Notes: generated by a model from the sequence alone, not told the origin. A stretch of 64,000 bases of DNA from Candidatus Phaeomarinobacter ectocarpi (GCF_000689395.1 NZ_HG966617.1:473521-537520); one strand, 5' to 3'; positions 45,617 through 55,328 are shown, counted from the first letter of the stretch. A program made the numbers and translations.

Positions 45617-46081
45617 ATGGAACCCTTCGTCACACTGATAGATTCCGTCCCCTTCTGGGGCTGGTGGGTGCTTGCCATCGCGCTGGTTGCCTTTGAGGTC
45701 GTGTTGCCCACGACCCATCTGCTCTGGCCGGCAATTGCGGCCTTTGTCACCGGCGTTCTGGTGCTGGTGCTCGGCGACCCGTTCCCCGCCTGGCAGGTGG
45801 CAGCCTTTGCGGTTCTCACCGTTGTCGCAGCCCTCATCGGCCCGCGCTATCTGCAACGCACCTATGAGGAGACGGACCACCCTGAGCTCAACCGCCGTGG
45901 CGCCCGCGTCACCGGCGAAATCGCGACGGTGGTTGAGGCCTTCGCCAGCGGCAAGGGCAAGGTCAAGCTGGGCGACACCCAGTGGCTGGCCACCATGAAG
46001 GACGGCAGCAATCCGCAGGCCGGCGCGCAGGTAAAGGTCGTGGAGGTGGAAGGCACAAAACTGGTGGTGGCGTCCGCCTGA
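45617..46081 (+). CDS. NfeD-family membrane protein
   Basis: The 154-residue protein has three or four membrane helices (about 12-80) and a C-terminal OB-fold domain (GARVTGEIATVVEAFASGKGKVKLGDTQWLATMKDG). This is the short NfeD type that pairs with stomatin-like proteins. It follows the SPFH gene by 12 bases. A hairpin with TGATGATG (46096-46103) and CATCATCA (46114-46121) lies after the gene. Confidence 0.93.
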   Translation: MEPFVTLIDSVPFWGWWVLAIALVAFEVVLPTTHLLWPAIAAFVTGVLVLVLGDPFPAWQVAAFAVLTVVAALIGPRYLQRTYEETDHPELNRRGARVTGEIATVVEAFASGKGKVKLGDTQWLATMKDGSNPQAGAQVKVVEVEGTKLVVASA

Positions 46082-46183
46082 TTGCCTCCCGCCGGTGATG
46101 ATGATTTAATGCACATCATCAAAAATACCGGACACGACTCCGGAAGGCGCACCCAAGCGCCGGAAGCCAGGGATAGAGAGACA

Positions 46184-47062
46184 ATGAGCACGGTAGATGT
46201 GCGCCCCCTTGAGGGCGTCGGCGCGGAAATTCACGGTGTGGACATCGCCGCGGGCCTGTCGAATACGCAGTTTGACGCGATCCACAAGGCGTTTTGTGAC
46301 CACGGCCTGATCTTCTTCCGCGACCAGACCATCACGGAAAATGACCACATCGAGCTGGCGCAAAAGTTCGGCAATATCGACATCAACCGCTTCTTTGCCG
46401 CCCACCCGGACTATCCCGAAATCGCCATGGTCTCAAAGGATGTGGACCAGAAGGACAATATCGGCGGCGGCTGGCATACCGACCATTCCTACGATCGCGA
46501 CCCGGCCATGGGCTCTATCCTGGTGGCCCGCGAACTGCCGGACTCAGGCGGCGACACCCTGTTTTCCTCCATGTATGCCGCCTATGACAATCTGAGCGAC
46601 GGCTTCAAGCAGATGCTCGAAGGCCTCAACGCCGTGCATTCCGCAACACACATCTTTGGCTCCGGCCCCGTGGGATACGCCGCACAGACAGATGCCGGTG
46701 GCTCTGCCGGCGCCGACGCCAAGGACGATGGCCGCATCGGCAATGCGTCGCTGGCGGACACCATGCCCGACGTCATTCACCCCGTCATCATCACGCACCC
46801 CTTGTCCGGCAAGAAGGCGCTCTACGTGAACCCCGCCTTCACCGTGCGCTTTGAAGGCTGGACCGAAGACGAAAGCCGCCCGCTGATGCAGCAGCTTTTT
46901 GCCGAGTGCGCGCGGCCTGAATACACCCACCGGTTCGCGTGGAAGCCCGGCTCCATCGCCTTTTGGGACAACCGCGCCACCTGGCACTGGGCCATGAACG
47001 ACTATCAGGGCCAGCGCCGCGTCATGCACCGCATCACCGTCGAAGGCTGCCCCCTGAGCTAG
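46184..47062 (+). CDS. TauD/TfdA-type Fe(II)/2-oxoglutarate dioxygenase
   Basis: The ATG at 46184 after GAGAGACA gives 292 residues. The iron-binding triad is visible: HTD in GGGWHTDHSYDRDP and the distal His in RVMHRITVEG. The 2-oxoglutarate-binding Arg is expected in the same C-terminal stretch. The enzyme hydroxylates and often cleaves a small anion such as taurine or an aryloxyalkanoate. The long insert GSAGADAKDDG is seen in the mid region of related proteins. The substrate is unknown and no transporter is beside it. Confidence 0.9.
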   Translation: MSTVDVRPLEGVGAEIHGVDIAAGLSNTQFDAIHKAFCDHGLIFFRDQTITENDHIELAQKFGNIDINRFFAAHPDYPEIAMVSKDVDQKDNIGGGWHTDHSYDRDPAMGSILVARELPDSGGDTLFSSMYAAYDNLSDGFKQMLEGLNAVHSATHIFGSGPVGYAAQTDAGGSAGADAKDDGRIGNASLADTMPDVIHPVIITHPLSGKKALYVNPAFTVRFEGWTEDESRPLMQQLFAECARPEYTHRFAWKPGSIAFWDNRATWHWAMNDYQGQRRVMHRITVEGCPLS

Positions 47063-47143
47063 GCTGGTTTCAGCTCCTGCTTGCGTGAAACACCAAGCAG
47101 CGTCACGCTCCCTGTCTCAGCCAAGGGACAGGAGCGCGACACA

Positions 47144-47515
47144 ATGAATCTCGGAAATTTCTCCGTCAGCCTCGCCGTCAAGGACCTCAAGGCCTCGCGG
47201 ACATTTTATGAGAAGCTGGGTTTTGCCGCCGTCGGCGGCGACGAAGCCCAGAACTTCCTCATCCTCGCCAGCCCCTCAGCCACCATCGGTCTGTTTCAGG
47301 GCATGTTCGAAAAGAACACCCTGACCTTCAATCCCGGCTGGGACGCCGCCGGCAACACGCTTGATGAGTTCACCGACGTCCGCGACATCCAGAAGGCCCT
47401 CAAGGCTTCAGGCATCGCCCTCATCGAGGAAGCCGACGAAACCACTACCGGCCCCGCCCACATCACACTCATTGATCCCGACGGCAACCCGGTGCTGATT
47501 GATCAGCATGTGTAG
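47144..47515 (+). CDS. VOC/glyoxalase-fold protein
   Basis: The start at 47144 gives 123 residues in one vicinal-oxygen-chelate fold: [20 protein letters not shown] at the N-terminus and [17 protein letters not shown]-type residues at the C-terminus. Such proteins are small metalloenzymes or antibiotic-binding proteins. Metal ligands are not fully clear. A hairpin of TGGTTTCA with TGAAACACCA lies between this gene and the dioxygenase, so it may be transcribed separately. Confidence 0.87.
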   Translation: MNLGNFSVSLAVKDLKASRTFYEKLGFAAVGGDEAQNFLILASPSATIGLFQGMFEKNTLTFNPGWDAAGNTLDEFTDVRDIQKALKASGIALIEEADETTTGPAHITLIDPDGNPVLIDQHV

Positions 47516-47523
47516 ATTTTTTT
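47493..47523 (+). terminator. Intrinsic terminator at the end of the VOC gene
   Basis: TGCTGA (47493-47498) pairs with TCAGCA (47503-47508) around a TTGA loop, and a run of seven T bases starts at 47517. The stem lies within the last codons of the gene, and the 8-base gap to the T-run weakens it. Confidence 0.5.
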
Positions 47524-47642
47524 ATTTGTCGTAGCGCGAAAGACAGACGAGCATTGCGTCCACTATGGAATGCATGACGTTTTCCTAGTCTCTGAATTGC
47601 AGAGACCTATGAACTCTCCTTGATGTTTGAGCTAAGTACCGG

Positions 47643-48719
47643 ATGGGGAACCAAAAAATGCCGCGCGCAAAAATGCTCATAGGCGGGCGCCGTCTGAGAC
47701 GAGTATTGGAGTTGCCACTGTTGGGTATCTGCGGTTTTTTTGCCATTGCATCACCCACCCTTGCAAGTGGTATCCAGGCGAACGACGTTGGAAAAACCGC
47801 TCTTGAGCAGATATTGAAAACAGGCGCCAGTATCGACGAATTGGCGGAAGAAATCTCGTCTCTTCTGCTGGGTCGGGATAATCGGGTTCTAAAATGGAGA
47901 CAAGATATAGAGCCTGTTCTTACTGTTGCCGTAACCCGAGGGCGGTCACATGTGGAAGCCGCCAAGCTAGAAAATCTTCTCGAGGAACTGTCTCGTTTGG
48001 TTGTAGAGGCCACGGGCACTCATTGGGAAATTGAGATTGTTGAATCAGTACCCACCCGCCTTCGTACTAGTGAAGCGGTAATAAGGGTCGGCGGTTGGAA
48101 CAAAAAACAACCTGACGTTGGTCTTCACTACCAGACCTATTGCGCGGAAGTCTCCTGTCTGGGCTTCCGCACGGCCACATACCCTCTTAGCGTTGCCAAG
48201 ACAGAGGCCAAAATGCTCGAACGGGGAATCCGCGATCCGCAATTCGAAACATCTGGTAAGGAAGTATCCTGGTTTGAAATTGCAAACGGTCGCGGGAATG
48301 AGCTGTTGCAACATACCCACTTCGAAACGGCTCATTCCCAAGCGCACATCTTTGCCAGTTCAGAAAGAGAAATTATTCACACGTATTGTTTTGTGGCGCG
48401 CACGGAAGCGCCGCGTTGGCTTAGGAGTCAGTTTCTGGAATGCTTTTTGCGCTCTCTTGGTTTTGTAGGCAGTTCGCGGTTGTATCCAAAATCCGTTCTG
48501 GGTGTTCGTTTGCCGGAACGGCCCGACCTGTTCCTCAACAATAAAGAACGAGTATCAGCCGAAGAGCATGCGGCGAACCTGCCTAATGATCTTCAGCCGT
48601 TTGACCTACTGGCTCTACGAGTACATGCAGATGGGCGATTAAAGCCAGGTGCCGACCAGGAGGAAACCAGGCAAGTCGTGGCACAAGTGCTTTCTGATTT
48701 GAAAAATGCGTCCCAATAG
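47643..48719 (+). CDS. DUF2927-like secreted protein
   Basis: The 358-residue protein has a hydrophobic N-terminal segment (LELPLLGICGFFAIASPTLAS) like a signal peptide, preceded by a basic arm. The mid part (VLTVAVTRGRSHVEAAKLENLLEELSRLV...GTHWEI) and the end (LRSQFLECFLRSLGFVGSSR, DLLALRVHADGRLKPGADQEETR) follow the DUF2927 pattern by memory. It is clearly lower in GC than its neighbours, which suggests recent transfer. A hairpin GTCTCT/AGAGAC (47588-47606) lies in the leader. The function is unknown. Confidence 0.65.
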   Translation: MGNQKMPRAKMLIGGRRLRRVLELPLLGICGFFAIASPTLASGIQANDVGKTALEQILKTGASIDELAEEISSLLLGRDNRVLKWRQDIEPVLTVAVTRGRSHVEAAKLENLLEELSRLVVEATGTHWEIEIVESVPTRLRTSEAVIRVGGWNKKQPDVGLHYQTYCAEVSCLGFRTATYPLSVAKTEAKMLERGIRDPQFETSGKEVSWFEIANGRGNELLQHTHFETAHSQAHIFASSEREIIHTYCFVARTEAPRWLRSQFLECFLRSLGFVGSSRLYPKSVLGVRLPERPDLFLNNKERVSAEEHAANLPNDLQPFDLLALRVHADGRLKPGADQEETRQVVAQVLSDLKNASQ

Positions 48720-48746
48720 CCAGTGGCTAATCAGACAGAGCCACAC

Positions 48747-50657
48747 CTAATGCTGACCAACCACTTCCAAAAACACCGCCCCGAACTTCTCGAGCTTGCG
48801 CGCGCCGACGCCGCTGATCTCGGCCATTTCGTCCAGCGAGCTTGGGCGGGCCATGGCCATTTCCACCAGCGTCTTGTCGGGGAAGATGACGTAGGCGGGG
48901 ACGTTCTGCGCCCTGGCCAGTTCCGTGCGCTTGGCCTTGAGGGCCATCAGCAATTCTCCATCGCGTTCTGAGAGATCGACCGGCGGTTTGGCCTTGCGCG
49001 GCGTTTTGCTCTTCGGGCTGCTGCGGCGACGGTCCTGCCTTCTCTCTTTTGGGCCAGGCGGATGCCGCAGGGCCACGGTCTCGCCCTGTTTCAGCACGGC
49101 CCAGCCGGGTTCCGTCACCAGCCACGAGCCATATTGCGGATCAACCGACGTCAGCCCCAGCGCATACATCTGGCGGCAGATGTCGCGCCATTGATGCTTG
49201 TCATAGTGCGCACCCAGCCCGAAGGTCGGCAGCTGATCGTGACGCAGCGTGCGCACGCGCTCGGTGTCTTCGCCGCGCAGCACGGCAATCACATGCTCAA
49301 GGCCAAACCGCTCGCCGGTACGGATCATGGCGGACAGCGCCTTTTGCGCGTCCTGCGTGCCATCGTAAGTCTCGACTGGCGACTTGCACAAATCGCAATG
49401 GCCGCAGGGGCCATGGTCGCGCTCGCCAAAGAACGACAACAGCACCTGTCGGCGACAGTTTGGCGCTTCCGCCAGCGCCAGCAACGCATTCAGCCGTTGA
49501 TGGTCAGCGCGCTTTCTGTCGTCCGGCGCGTCACTGTCGTCAATCTGCAAACGCCGCAGCTTGATGTCGTCAATTCCGTACAGCGTCAGCGTCGCGGCAG
49601 GCAGGCCATCGCGGCCCGCGCGGCCCACTTCCTGATAATAGCTTTCCATGCTCTTGGGCATATCCGCATGCACCACAAAGCGGACGTCCGGTTTGTCGAT
49701 GCCCATGCCGAAAGCGACAGTGGCGCAGATGACGATGCCATCTTCCCGGGTAAACCGGTCCTGTCTTATCTGACGCGTCTCGCCGTCCAGCCCGGCGTGA
49801 TAGGCCAGCGCCTCTACGCCTTTGGACTGCAGGTGCTCTGCAAAGCTTTCCGTCTTGGCGCGCGACGAGCAATAGACAATGCCTGCTTCGCCGGGATGCT
49901 GCGCGACGAAATCCGCCACCTGCGTCTTTGGCTGCGCCTTGGGCTCAAACGCCAGAAACAGGTTCGGCCGATCAAAGCCGCCCAGAAACACGTCCGGCTC
50001 CTGCGTGAAGAGCTTGGCAGCAATCTCCCCGCGCGTCTCTTCGTCAGCGGTGGCCGTAAAGGCCGTGATCTGGATGTGGCCAAGCTGGGCACTGAGTTGA
50101 TCACGCAGCGCGCCGATCTTGAGATAGTCCGGCCGGAAGTCATGACCCCATTGGCTCACACAGTGCGCTTCGTCGATGGCCAGCATCGACACGCCCGCCC
50201 GCTGCAGCAATCCGCTGGCAATCGACAGGCGTTCGGGCGCCATGAACAAGAGCTTGAGCACGCCATCATCAATCGCCTGATGAATGCGCTCGGCTTCATA
50301 CGGGTCCGTGTTGGAGGTCAGCGCGCCTGCTTCCACGCCATTGGCCTGAAGGGCGGCCACCTGATCGCGCATCAGCGCAATGAGCGGCGACACGACAACC
50401 GTCAGCCCGTCGCGCATCAAGGCGGGGAGTTGATAGCACAGCGACTTGCCAGCCCCCGTCGGCATGATGGCCAGCACGTCCTGACCGCCAAGAATGGACG
50501 CGACAATGTCCTCCTGTCCCGGACGAAAATCGTCAAAGCCGAATACGGTTTTGAGGAGCGCACGGGCATCAGCCATGTGGTCTGCGGTTCCTTCCGGGGC
50601 CAGGGCAGGGGCGAGGCCAGGAGCGAGGGCGGCGGCAGGACTTGCGGTGCTAGGCAT
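48747..50657 (-). CDS. recQ: ATP-dependent DNA helicase RecQ
   Basis: The 636-residue protein is a 3'-5' DNA helicase of recombination and repair. It shows Walker A PTGAGKSLCYQLPAL, the DEAH box in IDEAHCVSQWGHDFRPDY, GRAGRDG (motif VI), a Cys-rich zinc domain (CRRQ...CGHCDLC) and a C-terminal HRDC region (about 550-630). The frame begins at 50657, overlapping the pyc stop by 8 bases; the first 27 residues are Ala/Pro-rich, and an ATG at 50576 (MADARALL) may be the real start. Confidence 0.95.
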   Translation of the reverse strand: MPSTASPAAALAPGLAPALAPEGTADHMADARALLKTVFGFDDFRPGQEDIVASILGGQDVLAIMPTGAGKSLCYQLPALMRDGLTVVVSPLIALMRDQVAALQANGVEAGALTSNTDPYEAERIHQAIDDGVLKLLFMAPERLSIASGLLQRAGVSMLAIDEAHCVSQWGHDFRPDYLKIGALRDQLSAQLGHIQITAFTATADEETRGEIAAKLFTQEPDVFLGGFDRPNLFLAFEPKAQPKTQVADFVAQHPGEAGIVYCSSRAKTESFAEHLQSKGVEALAYHAGLDGETRQIRQDRFTREDGIVICATVAFGMGIDKPDVRFVVHADMPKSMESYYQEVGRAGRDGLPAATLTLYGIDDIKLRRLQIDDSDAPDDRKRADHQRLNALLALAEAPNCRRQVLLSFFGERDHGPCGHCDLCKSPVETYDGTQDAQKALSAMIRTGERFGLEHVIAVLRGEDTERVRTLRHDQLPTFGLGAHYDKHQWRDICRQMYALGLTSVDPQYGSWLVTEPGWAVLKQGETVALRHPPGPKERRQDRRRSSPKSKTPRKAKPPVDLSERDGELLMALKAKRTELARAQNVPAYVIFPDKTLVEMAMARPSSLDEMAEISGVGARKLEKFGAVFLEVVGQH

Positions 50658-53600
50658 CCGTAAACGTCATGATCAGGTCTTTCGCGTCAATGGTGATGCC
50701 CGGTTCCACCATGAGTTCTGCAATCACGCCATCGCGCTCGGCGGTGACACTGGTCTGCATCTTCATGGCCTCAAGGGCAACAAGCGTATCCCCTGCTTTA
50801 ACTGAGTCGCCCGGTTTTACCGAAATCTGCACAACCAGCCCCGGCATGGGGGCCCCCACATGGTTGGGGTTGGCTGCATCCGCCTTGGGCCGCTCGGCGG
50901 CAGGGGCGGCAAGGTGCGTATCCAGCACCTTGACCTGGCGCGGCTGCCCGTTCAGTTCGAAAAAGACCCGGCGATAGCCCTCCTGATCAGCTTCCGAGAC
51001 CCCAAGGCAGCGGATGACCAGCGTCTTGCCTTTATCGATATGGACAGAGATTTCCTCGCCCACATCCATGCCGGTGAAGAAGACCGGCGTCGGCAGCACC
51101 TCCACGTCGCCATTGTCCATCTGATGGGTGGCAAAATCCGTGAATACTTTCGGGTACATGAGATAGGCGGCCAAGTCCTCGTCACTCATGTCACGGCCCA
51201 CAGCTTCCGCAGCTTTGGCCCGTTCAGCTTCAAGGTCCGCCGGTGGCAGATGCGCGCCGGGACGTCCCGTCAGCGGCGTCTTGCCCTTGAGCACCCGGTT
51301 GGTGATGTCATCCGGGAACCCGCCGGGCGGTGTCCCCAGCTCGCCGTTCAGCAGCTGGATGACGCTTTCAGGAAAGGCAATGTCCTTGTCCGGGTCCAGC
51401 ACGTCTTCGACCGTCAGTCCGGACGACATCATGTAGAGCGCCAGATCACCCACGACCTTGGAGGAGGGCGTCACCTTCACGATGTTGCCCAAGAGCTTGT
51501 TGACGGCCGCATAAGCACCCGCCACTTCTGGCCAGCGATGGTCCAGCCCCATGGCTTTGGCCTGCTGGCGAAGGTTCGTGTACTGACCACCGGGAATTTC
51601 ATGGCGATAGACGTCGGACGTGCCCGCGCGAATATCGCTCTCATACGGTCCGTAATGCTTGCGGACCTGCTCCCAATAGGTGGTGACCGCAATGAGCGCA
51701 TCCGCATCCAGCCCCGTGTCGCGCTCCTGATGGCGCAGGGCCGCGGCGATGGAGCCAAGATTAGGCTGTGACGTGACGCCCGACATGCTATCGATGGCCG
51801 CATCCACCGCGTCCACGCCGGCGTCAGACGCCGCCAGCACACTGGCTGCTGCGGCCCCGGATGTATCATGGGTGTGGAAATGGATCGGCAGGTCGGTTTC
51901 CTGCCGCAACGCTGTCACCAGTTGCCGGATCGCTGCAGGCTTGCACAGCCCGGCCATATCCTTGATGCCGATGATGTGTGCGCCTGCTGCCTCAAACTGT
52001 TTGGCAAGACCCAGATAATAATCGAGCGTGAACTTGGTCTCAGTGGGGCTGGTAAGATCGCCCGAATAGCAGATGGCGGCTTCGCACAGCTTGCCGGTCT
52101 TGGCCACTTCTTCGATGGCAGGCACCATGTTGTCTGCCACGTTGAGGCAGTCAAACACGCGGAACAGGTCAATGCCCGCATCCGCTGCGCGATCAATGAA
52201 GTAGGTCACGACGTTGTCGGGATAATTCGTGTAGCCAACCGCATTGGCCGAGCGCAGCAGCATCTGCGTCAGCACATTCGGCATCGCCGCGCGCAACTGA
52301 TGCAGCCGCGACCACGGGTCTTCATGCAAAAACCGCATGGCCACATCGAAGGTCGCCCCGCCCCAGCACTCAACTGAAAAGAGCTCCGGCATGGCGCGCG
52401 ACATATAGGGCGCAATCGCCACAATGTCGTTGGTGCGCATACGCGTGGCAAGCAGCGACTGGTGCGCATCCCGCATGGTAGTGTCGGTCACCAACAGACG
52501 TTTTTCGTCCCGCATCCACTGTGCGAACTTTTCAGGACCCATCTGGTCAAGCAGCTGCTTGGTGCCATCGCGCGGCGTCTGCATATCCAGATGCGGCGGG
52601 TGAACAATGGCGCGCGATACGGTATCGGCTGCGTCCTTCGTTTCCGGGTTACCATTGACGGTTACCTCGCCGATGAATTTCAGCAGGCGCGTTGCGCGGT
52701 CCTTGCGTGGCTTGAAGTCAAACAGCTCCGGCGTTTCATCAATGAATCGCGTCGAGTAATTGAGTGCCAGAAATTCCTTGTGGTCGATCAGGTTTTCAAG
52801 AAACGCGATATTGGTCTGCACACCGCGAATACGAAACTCGCCCAGCGCCCGCCGCATCCGCTTGATGCATTCATCCTGCGTCGGCGCCCAGGCGGTGACC
52901 TTCTCCAGCATGGAATCGTAATAGCGAGTGATGAGCGCACCGGAATAGGCGGTGCCACCATCCAGCCGGATGCCAAAGCCGTTGGCCCCGCGATAAATCT
53001 GGATGCGGCCGTGGTCAGGAATGAAATTCTGCTCCGGGTCTTCCGTGGTGATGCGGCACTGCATGGCATGGCCATTGAGATGCACGTCTGCCTGCGCTGG
53101 GATACGCCCGTCGCCGATCTTCGCCCCTTCAGCGACAGCCAGCTGCGCCTTCACAACGTCAACGCCGGTCACTTCTTCGGTGACCGTGTGTTCCACCTGA
53201 ATGCGTGGATTGACCTCGATGAAGTAGAACGCGCCCGTTTCCATATCCATCAGGAATTCAGCTGTGCCCGCATTCTGGTACTGCGCGGCGTTGGCCAGCT
53301 TGAGGGCCGCGTCACAGACTTCCTGCCGCTGCGCCTCGTCGAGATAGGGCGCGGGCGCGCGCTCAACGACTTTCTGGTTGCGGCGTTGGACCGAGCAATC
53401 GCGTTCATAGAGGTGAATGACATTGCCGTGGGAATCTCCCAGGAGCTGCACTTCCACGTGGCGGGCGCGCTCCACCAGTTTTTCGAGATAGACCTCGTCA
53501 TTGCCAAAGGCCGCCTTGGCTTCGCTGCGCCCGGCCTGCACTTGGCCCTTCAGTTCGTCCGCCGTGTAGATGCGGCGCATACCCCGCCCGCCGCCGCCCC

Positions 53601-54096
53601 AGCTCGCCTTGAGCATCAGCGGGTAGCCGATCTTGTCGGCAATCACCGCGACTTCATCGAGGTCAGTGGGAAGGGCATCTGACGCGGGTACCACCGGCAC
53701 ACCCGCCTCAATGGCAAGGTTGCGGGCCGACACCTTGTTGCCAAGGCGCTTCATCACGTCGGCGGGCGGACCCACAAAAATAAGGCCCGCGTCTGCGCAG
53801 GCTTCCACAAAGTCGGGACGCTCCGACAGGAAGCCGTAACCGGGATGCACCGCGTCCGCGCCGGCCTCTTTTGCCACGCGGATCATTTCATCTATGGAGA
53901 GATAGGCTTCGACGGGCCCACGCCCTTCGCCGATCAGATAGCTCTCATCCGCCTTGAAACGGTGCAGCGCCAGGCGGTCCTGCTCGGAGTAGACCGCCAC
54001 CGTCTCGATGTCGCGCTCCGCCGCCGCCCGCATGACGCGAATGGCAATCTCGCTTCGGTTGGCGACGAGCAGCTTCTTGATCTGGCGGTCCGGCAT
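50650..54096 (-). CDS. pyc: Pyruvate carboxylase
   Basis: The 1148-residue enzyme makes oxaloacetate from pyruvate, bicarbonate and ATP. It has the full set of domains in one chain: N-terminal biotin carboxylase (about 5-450, with GGGGRGMR in the ATP grasp), central carboxyltransferase (about 530-850, with FRVFDCLNVADNM and the metal-binding HTHDTSGA) and C-terminal biotin carrier (EAMKMQT, the biotinylated Lys). It is the longer single-chain Pyc type, common in Alphaproteobacteria. The recQ start overlaps its stop. Confidence 0.97.
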   Translation of the reverse strand: MPDRQIKKLLVANRSEIAIRVMRAAAERDIETVAVYSEQDRLALHRFKADESYLIGEGRGPVEAYLSIDEMIRVAKEAGADAVHPGYGFLSERPDFVEACADAGLIFVGPPADVMKRLGNKVSARNLAIEAGVPVVPASDALPTDLDEVAVIADKIGYPLMLKASWGGGGRGMRRIYTADELKGQVQAGRSEAKAAFGNDEVYLEKLVERARHVEVQLLGDSHGNVIHLYERDCSVQRRNQKVVERAPAPYLDEAQRQEVCDAALKLANAAQYQNAGTAEFLMDMETGAFYFIEVNPRIQVEHTVTEEVTGVDVVKAQLAVAEGAKIGDGRIPAQADVHLNGHAMQCRITTEDPEQNFIPDHGRIQIYRGANGFGIRLDGGTAYSGALITRYYDSMLEKVTAWAPTQDECIKRMRRALGEFRIRGVQTNIAFLENLIDHKEFLALNYSTRFIDETPELFDFKPRKDRATRLLKFIGEVTVNGNPETKDAADTVSRAIVHPPHLDMQTPRDGTKQLLDQMGPEKFAQWMRDEKRLLVTDTTMRDAHQSLLATRMRTNDIVAIAPYMSRAMPELFSVECWGGATFDVAMRFLHEDPWSRLHQLRAAMPNVLTQMLLRSANAVGYTNYPDNVVTYFIDRAADAGIDLFRVFDCLNVADNMVPAIEEVAKTGKLCEAAICYSGDLTSPTETKFTLDYYLGLAKQFEAAGAHIIGIKDMAGLCKPAAIRQLVTALRQETDLPIHFHTHDTSGAAAASVLAASDAGVDAVDAAIDSMSGVTSQPNLGSIAAALRHQERDTGLDADALIAVTTYWEQVRKHYGPYESDIRAGTSDVYRHEIPGGQYTNLRQQAKAMGLDHRWPEVAGAYAAVNKLLGNIVKVTPSSKVVGDLALYMMSSGLTVEDVLDPDKDIAFPESVIQLLNGELGTPPGGFPDDITNRVLKGKTPLTGRPGAHLPPADLEAERAKAAEAVGRDMSDEDLAAYLMYPKVFTDFATHQMDNGDVEVLPTPVFFTGMDVGEEISVHIDKGKTLVIRCLGVSEADQEGYRRVFFELNGQPRQVKVLDTHLAAPAAERPKADAANPNHVGAPMPGLVVQISVKPGDSVKAGDTLVALEAMKMQTSVTAERDGVIAELMVEPGITIDAKDLIMTFTDA

Positions 54097-54204
54097 GGAT
54101 TTAGGCCCCGATTACACTTCGAATTGGCATAGGATGGCCGGGCAATCGGGGGTGGGCAAGGCCTGTGGCACCGGTTGGAGACATGTCGCAGGAATGGAAC
54201 ACAA

Positions 54205-54351
54205 ATGGGCTCAATCCTTATCAATCTGATCCTTTTGGTCGGCGCGGCGGTACTTTATGGACTCGGCGAGTTCTGGGTGCCGATCATCGTGGCAGCTGTT
54301 GCGGGCCCGATGCTGGGCATGTCCATCGTCAAACACTTTGGCGGTGAATGA
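54205..54351 (+). CDS. Small membrane protein, 48 residues
   Basis: The ATG at 54205 follows GGAACACAA and gives a short protein of two hydrophobic helices (SILINLILLVGAAVLYGLGEF and VPIIVAAVAGPMLGMSIV) ending KHFGGE. No domain is recognised. A good intrinsic terminator begins 44 bases after its stop, which supports that it is a transcribed gene. Its function is unknown. Confidence 0.6.
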   Translation: MGSILINLILLVGAAVLYGLGEFWVPIIVAAVAGPMLGMSIVKHFGGE

Positions 54352-54394
54352 CGGTTCCGCCTTTGGATTGATGGACATGAGAAAGCCCGAAACG

Positions 54395-54437
54395 AAAAAG
54401 GCGGAAGCGCATTTGCAGCACTTCCGCCCATTCTTTT
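54395..54437. terminator. Bidirectional intrinsic terminator
   Basis: GGCGGAAG (54400-54407) pairs with CTTCCGCC (54421-54428). An A-run lies to the left (54395-54399) and a T-rich ATTCTTTT to the right (54430-54437). It can serve the small plus-strand gene and the minus-strand gene at 54466. Confidence 0.8.
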
Positions 54438-54465
54438 GCCAAAAGGCAAATGGTGTCAGCTTGGC

Positions 54466-54825
54466 TTAGAAGCCTTTGCCTTCAGTCACTGCCCAGGTGC
54501 TGACGCCAGCTTCGCCTGGAATCTCGCCTGAGGCACCAACGGCAGGTGCCTCTTCAGTCACAGTCACACAGGCTTCGTCTTCGCCCGGGAAAGCTGTGCA
54601 GATGTCCTGTCCATTGACGGACCATGTGCCTGAGGCTGTGGAGCCATCAGGAGCCTGGCGCTCAACGGTGGATGCATCTGGGTAGTACAGAATGACGCTT
54701 GCGCCATCAGGGCCGGTCACGGTGACCGAGTTGCCCACAAGACCGGAACCAACATTGGCAAGGGCTGCAACAGCGCCCGCACCGGTCAGCAAGGCAGCAA
54801 GTGCCACGCTCTTTAGAATTCGCAT
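54466..54825 (-). CDS. Small secreted protein with two cysteines
   Basis: The ATG at 54825 (GGAGATTTT upstream) gives 119 residues with a signal peptide (VALAALLTGAGAVAALA) and a short beta-rich mature part (SVTVTGPDGASVILYYPDASTVERQAPDGSTASGTWSVNGQDICTAFPGEDEACVTV). The two cysteines, in DICTA and EACVT, probably form a disulfide. No family is recognised with confidence. It is likely periplasmic. Confidence 0.65.
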   Translation of the reverse strand: MRILKSVALAALLTGAGAVAALANVGSGLVGNSVTVTGPDGASVILYYPDASTVERQAPDGSTASGTWSVNGQDICTAFPGEDEACVTVTEEAPAVGASGEIPGEAGVSTWAVTEGKGF

Positions 54826-54940
54826 AGAAAATCTCCCTGGATTTCCGTGGATTAGGTGTCCCACGCGGGCAAAACGTTAACCACGATGGCGCGGCGATGC
54901 CACACATTTTTTCGCGGAAGAAAAGCCGCCCAGACCCGGC

Positions 54941-55186
54941 CTAATTGCGCGGCGGGCGCATCATGAAAATGATCAGCCAGAGGGGAATAATCACAACAAT
55001 ACCGAGCATGAGGTTGGGCAAAGCCAAGGCCCAGCCGCGGGCGATCAGCGCCCCGATATCAGCCGGAGTCGCGTTGATTTGCGACAGGACTTCCGTGGCG
55101 TCAGTTCCCAGAAAATGCAGGATGACGGCGATGGCGGCTGAGACAACCGCCAGCCGCCACAAAATCGATACGAGATCAAAAAGCAT
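54941..55186 (-). CDS. Small membrane protein, DUF6460-like
   Basis: The 81-residue protein has two hydrophobic helices (about 9-26 and 55-76), the middle segment LSQINATPADIGALIARGWALALPNLMLG, and a basic tail. It fits the DUF6460 family from memory, common in Alphaproteobacteria and of unknown role. It is read leftward, away from the polyamine operon. Confidence 0.7.
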   Translation of the reverse strand: MLFDLVSILWRLAVVSAAIAVILHFLGTDATEVLSQINATPADIGALIARGWALALPNLMLGIVVIIPLWLIIFMMRPPRN

Positions 55187-55275
55187 TCTGCCTCTCCCGC
55201 AGGCTCATTCCCCCAGCACCATCGGACCGCTGATTCTAAGCGCGCGGCGCTGCTGGCGATAACCTACTACCCTTT

Positions 55276-55307
55276 GCACCGGATTGACGAGGCACCGGAT
55301 TGACGAG
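55276..55307. repeat. Perfect 16-bp tandem duplication
   Basis: GCACCGGATTGACGAG occurs twice without a break (55276-55291 and 55292-55307). It lies in the 142-base gap after the distal ABC binding-protein gene. Nothing else is seen in that gap. Confidence 0.9.
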
Positions 55308-55328
55308 ATGGCGTGTCCGACGGCCTGT

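Noticed and set aside
46096-46121. TGATGATG/CATCATCA hairpin after nfeD as a terminator.
   Set aside because: No T-run follows on the plus strand; the stem is also AT-poor in pairs and could be chance.
49062-50663. 533-codon plus-strand frame opposite recQ.
   Set aside because: It is the antisense shadow of recQ, which has full helicase motifs on the minus strand.
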